A stretch of DNA of 52,710 nucleotides, taken from contig NZ_BMRI01000002.1 of the NCBI RefSeq assembly GCF_014648555.1, forward strand, positions 367,958 to 420,667. The letters run 5' to 3'. The position numbers and the translations under genes are program-made. Numbering within the stretch: position 1 is the stretch's first letter; each line of letters starts with the position of its first letter. Of this stretch, positions 52,693 to 52,710 are shown one piece after another. A model generated the notes under the pieces. It was not told the DNA's origin. It did not search any database and saw only the letters and a program-made list of their open reading frames with translations. The DNA comes from Kitasatospora griseola. GTDB taxonomy: Bacteria; Actinomycetota; Actinomycetes; Streptomycetales; Streptomycetaceae.

Positions 52693-52710
52693 CTCCCCCG
52701 CCGTCGCCGC

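Noticed and set aside
1..52710. tRNA, rRNA or riboswitch genes
   Set aside because: No cloverleaf, rRNA-like or known aptamer sequence was recognised on either strand by eye.

Overview
The window is very GC-rich. Its codon third positions are strongly biased to G/C, it starts many genes with GTG, and it contains three SARP regulators, type II and type I polyketide synthases and an ActIII-like ketoreductase. All of this points to a Streptomyces- or Kitasatospora-like actinomycete. About 48 kb (1-48.1 kb) reads as one aromatic polyketide biosynthetic gene cluster. The right end (48.1-52.7 kb) looks like chromosomal flank with decayed mobile or defence remnants.

Layout. 0-1.4 kb (minus): polyketide cyclase and anthrone-oxygenase-like membrane protein. 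1.6-4.2 kb (plus): SARP, a type I-style acyltransferase that has lost its catalytic serine, and a free ACP. 4.25-7.7 kb (minus): acyl-CoA dehydrogenase, phosphopantetheinyl transferase, second SARP. 8.1-11.8 kb (plus): WS/DGAT-like acyltransferase preceded by a 13-bp tandem array, NAD-dependent reductase/epimerase, CapA lipoprotein. 11.9-15.7 kb (plus): P450, FAD monooxygenase, epoxide hydrolase. 15.7-19.6 kb: divergent MFS exporter versus WYL regulator plus AlkZ-like DNA glycosylase, a probable self-resistance unit. 19.6-24.1 kb (minus): SnoaL-like protein and third SARP, then a KASIII-like acyltransferase, crotonyl-CoA carboxylase/reductase and two small proteins. 24.3-39.2 kb (plus): acyltransferase, KSQ-AT-ACP loading module, KS-AT-DH-ER-KR-ACP module, ActIII-like ketoreductase, fused aromatase/cyclase-ACP, 3-hydroxyacyl-CoA dehydrogenase, acyl-CoA dehydrogenase. 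39.4-40.1 kb: LuxR-type regulator. 40.2-44.7 kb (minus): ActVA-5-like hydroxylase, LLM oxidoreductase, KS-alpha, KS-beta/CLF. 44.9-48.7 kb (plus): SRPBCC protein, flavin reductase, ActIV-like metallo-hydrolase, KASIII, methyltransferase.

How the parts may work together (inference). CCR and the hydroxyacyl-CoA and acyl-CoA dehydrogenases supply ethylmalonyl-CoA. The KSQ loading module, whose AT has an AGH signature, would decarboxylate it to a butyryl starter. The second module, with a YASH (methylmalonyl) AT and a full reductive loop, would extend this to a reduced, alpha-methyl-branched acyl chain. There is no thioesterase, so the chain is probably handed, perhaps by the DpsC/DpsD-like KASIII/AT pair, to KS-alpha/CLF for malonyl extension. 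The ActIII-like KR, the aromatase/cyclase and the ActIV-like and PF04199 cyclases would fold the poly-beta-ketone, and oxygenases would decorate it. The AlkZ-like glycosylase suggests the product may alkylate DNA.

The most unusual items are the single-polypeptide aromatase/cyclase-ACP, the KSQ/CCR starter logic feeding a type II PKS, the dead AT, the AlkZ/WYL/MFS unit with paired operators, the 5 x 13-bp array before a TTA-containing gene, and several 11-bp-phased SARP-like boxes.
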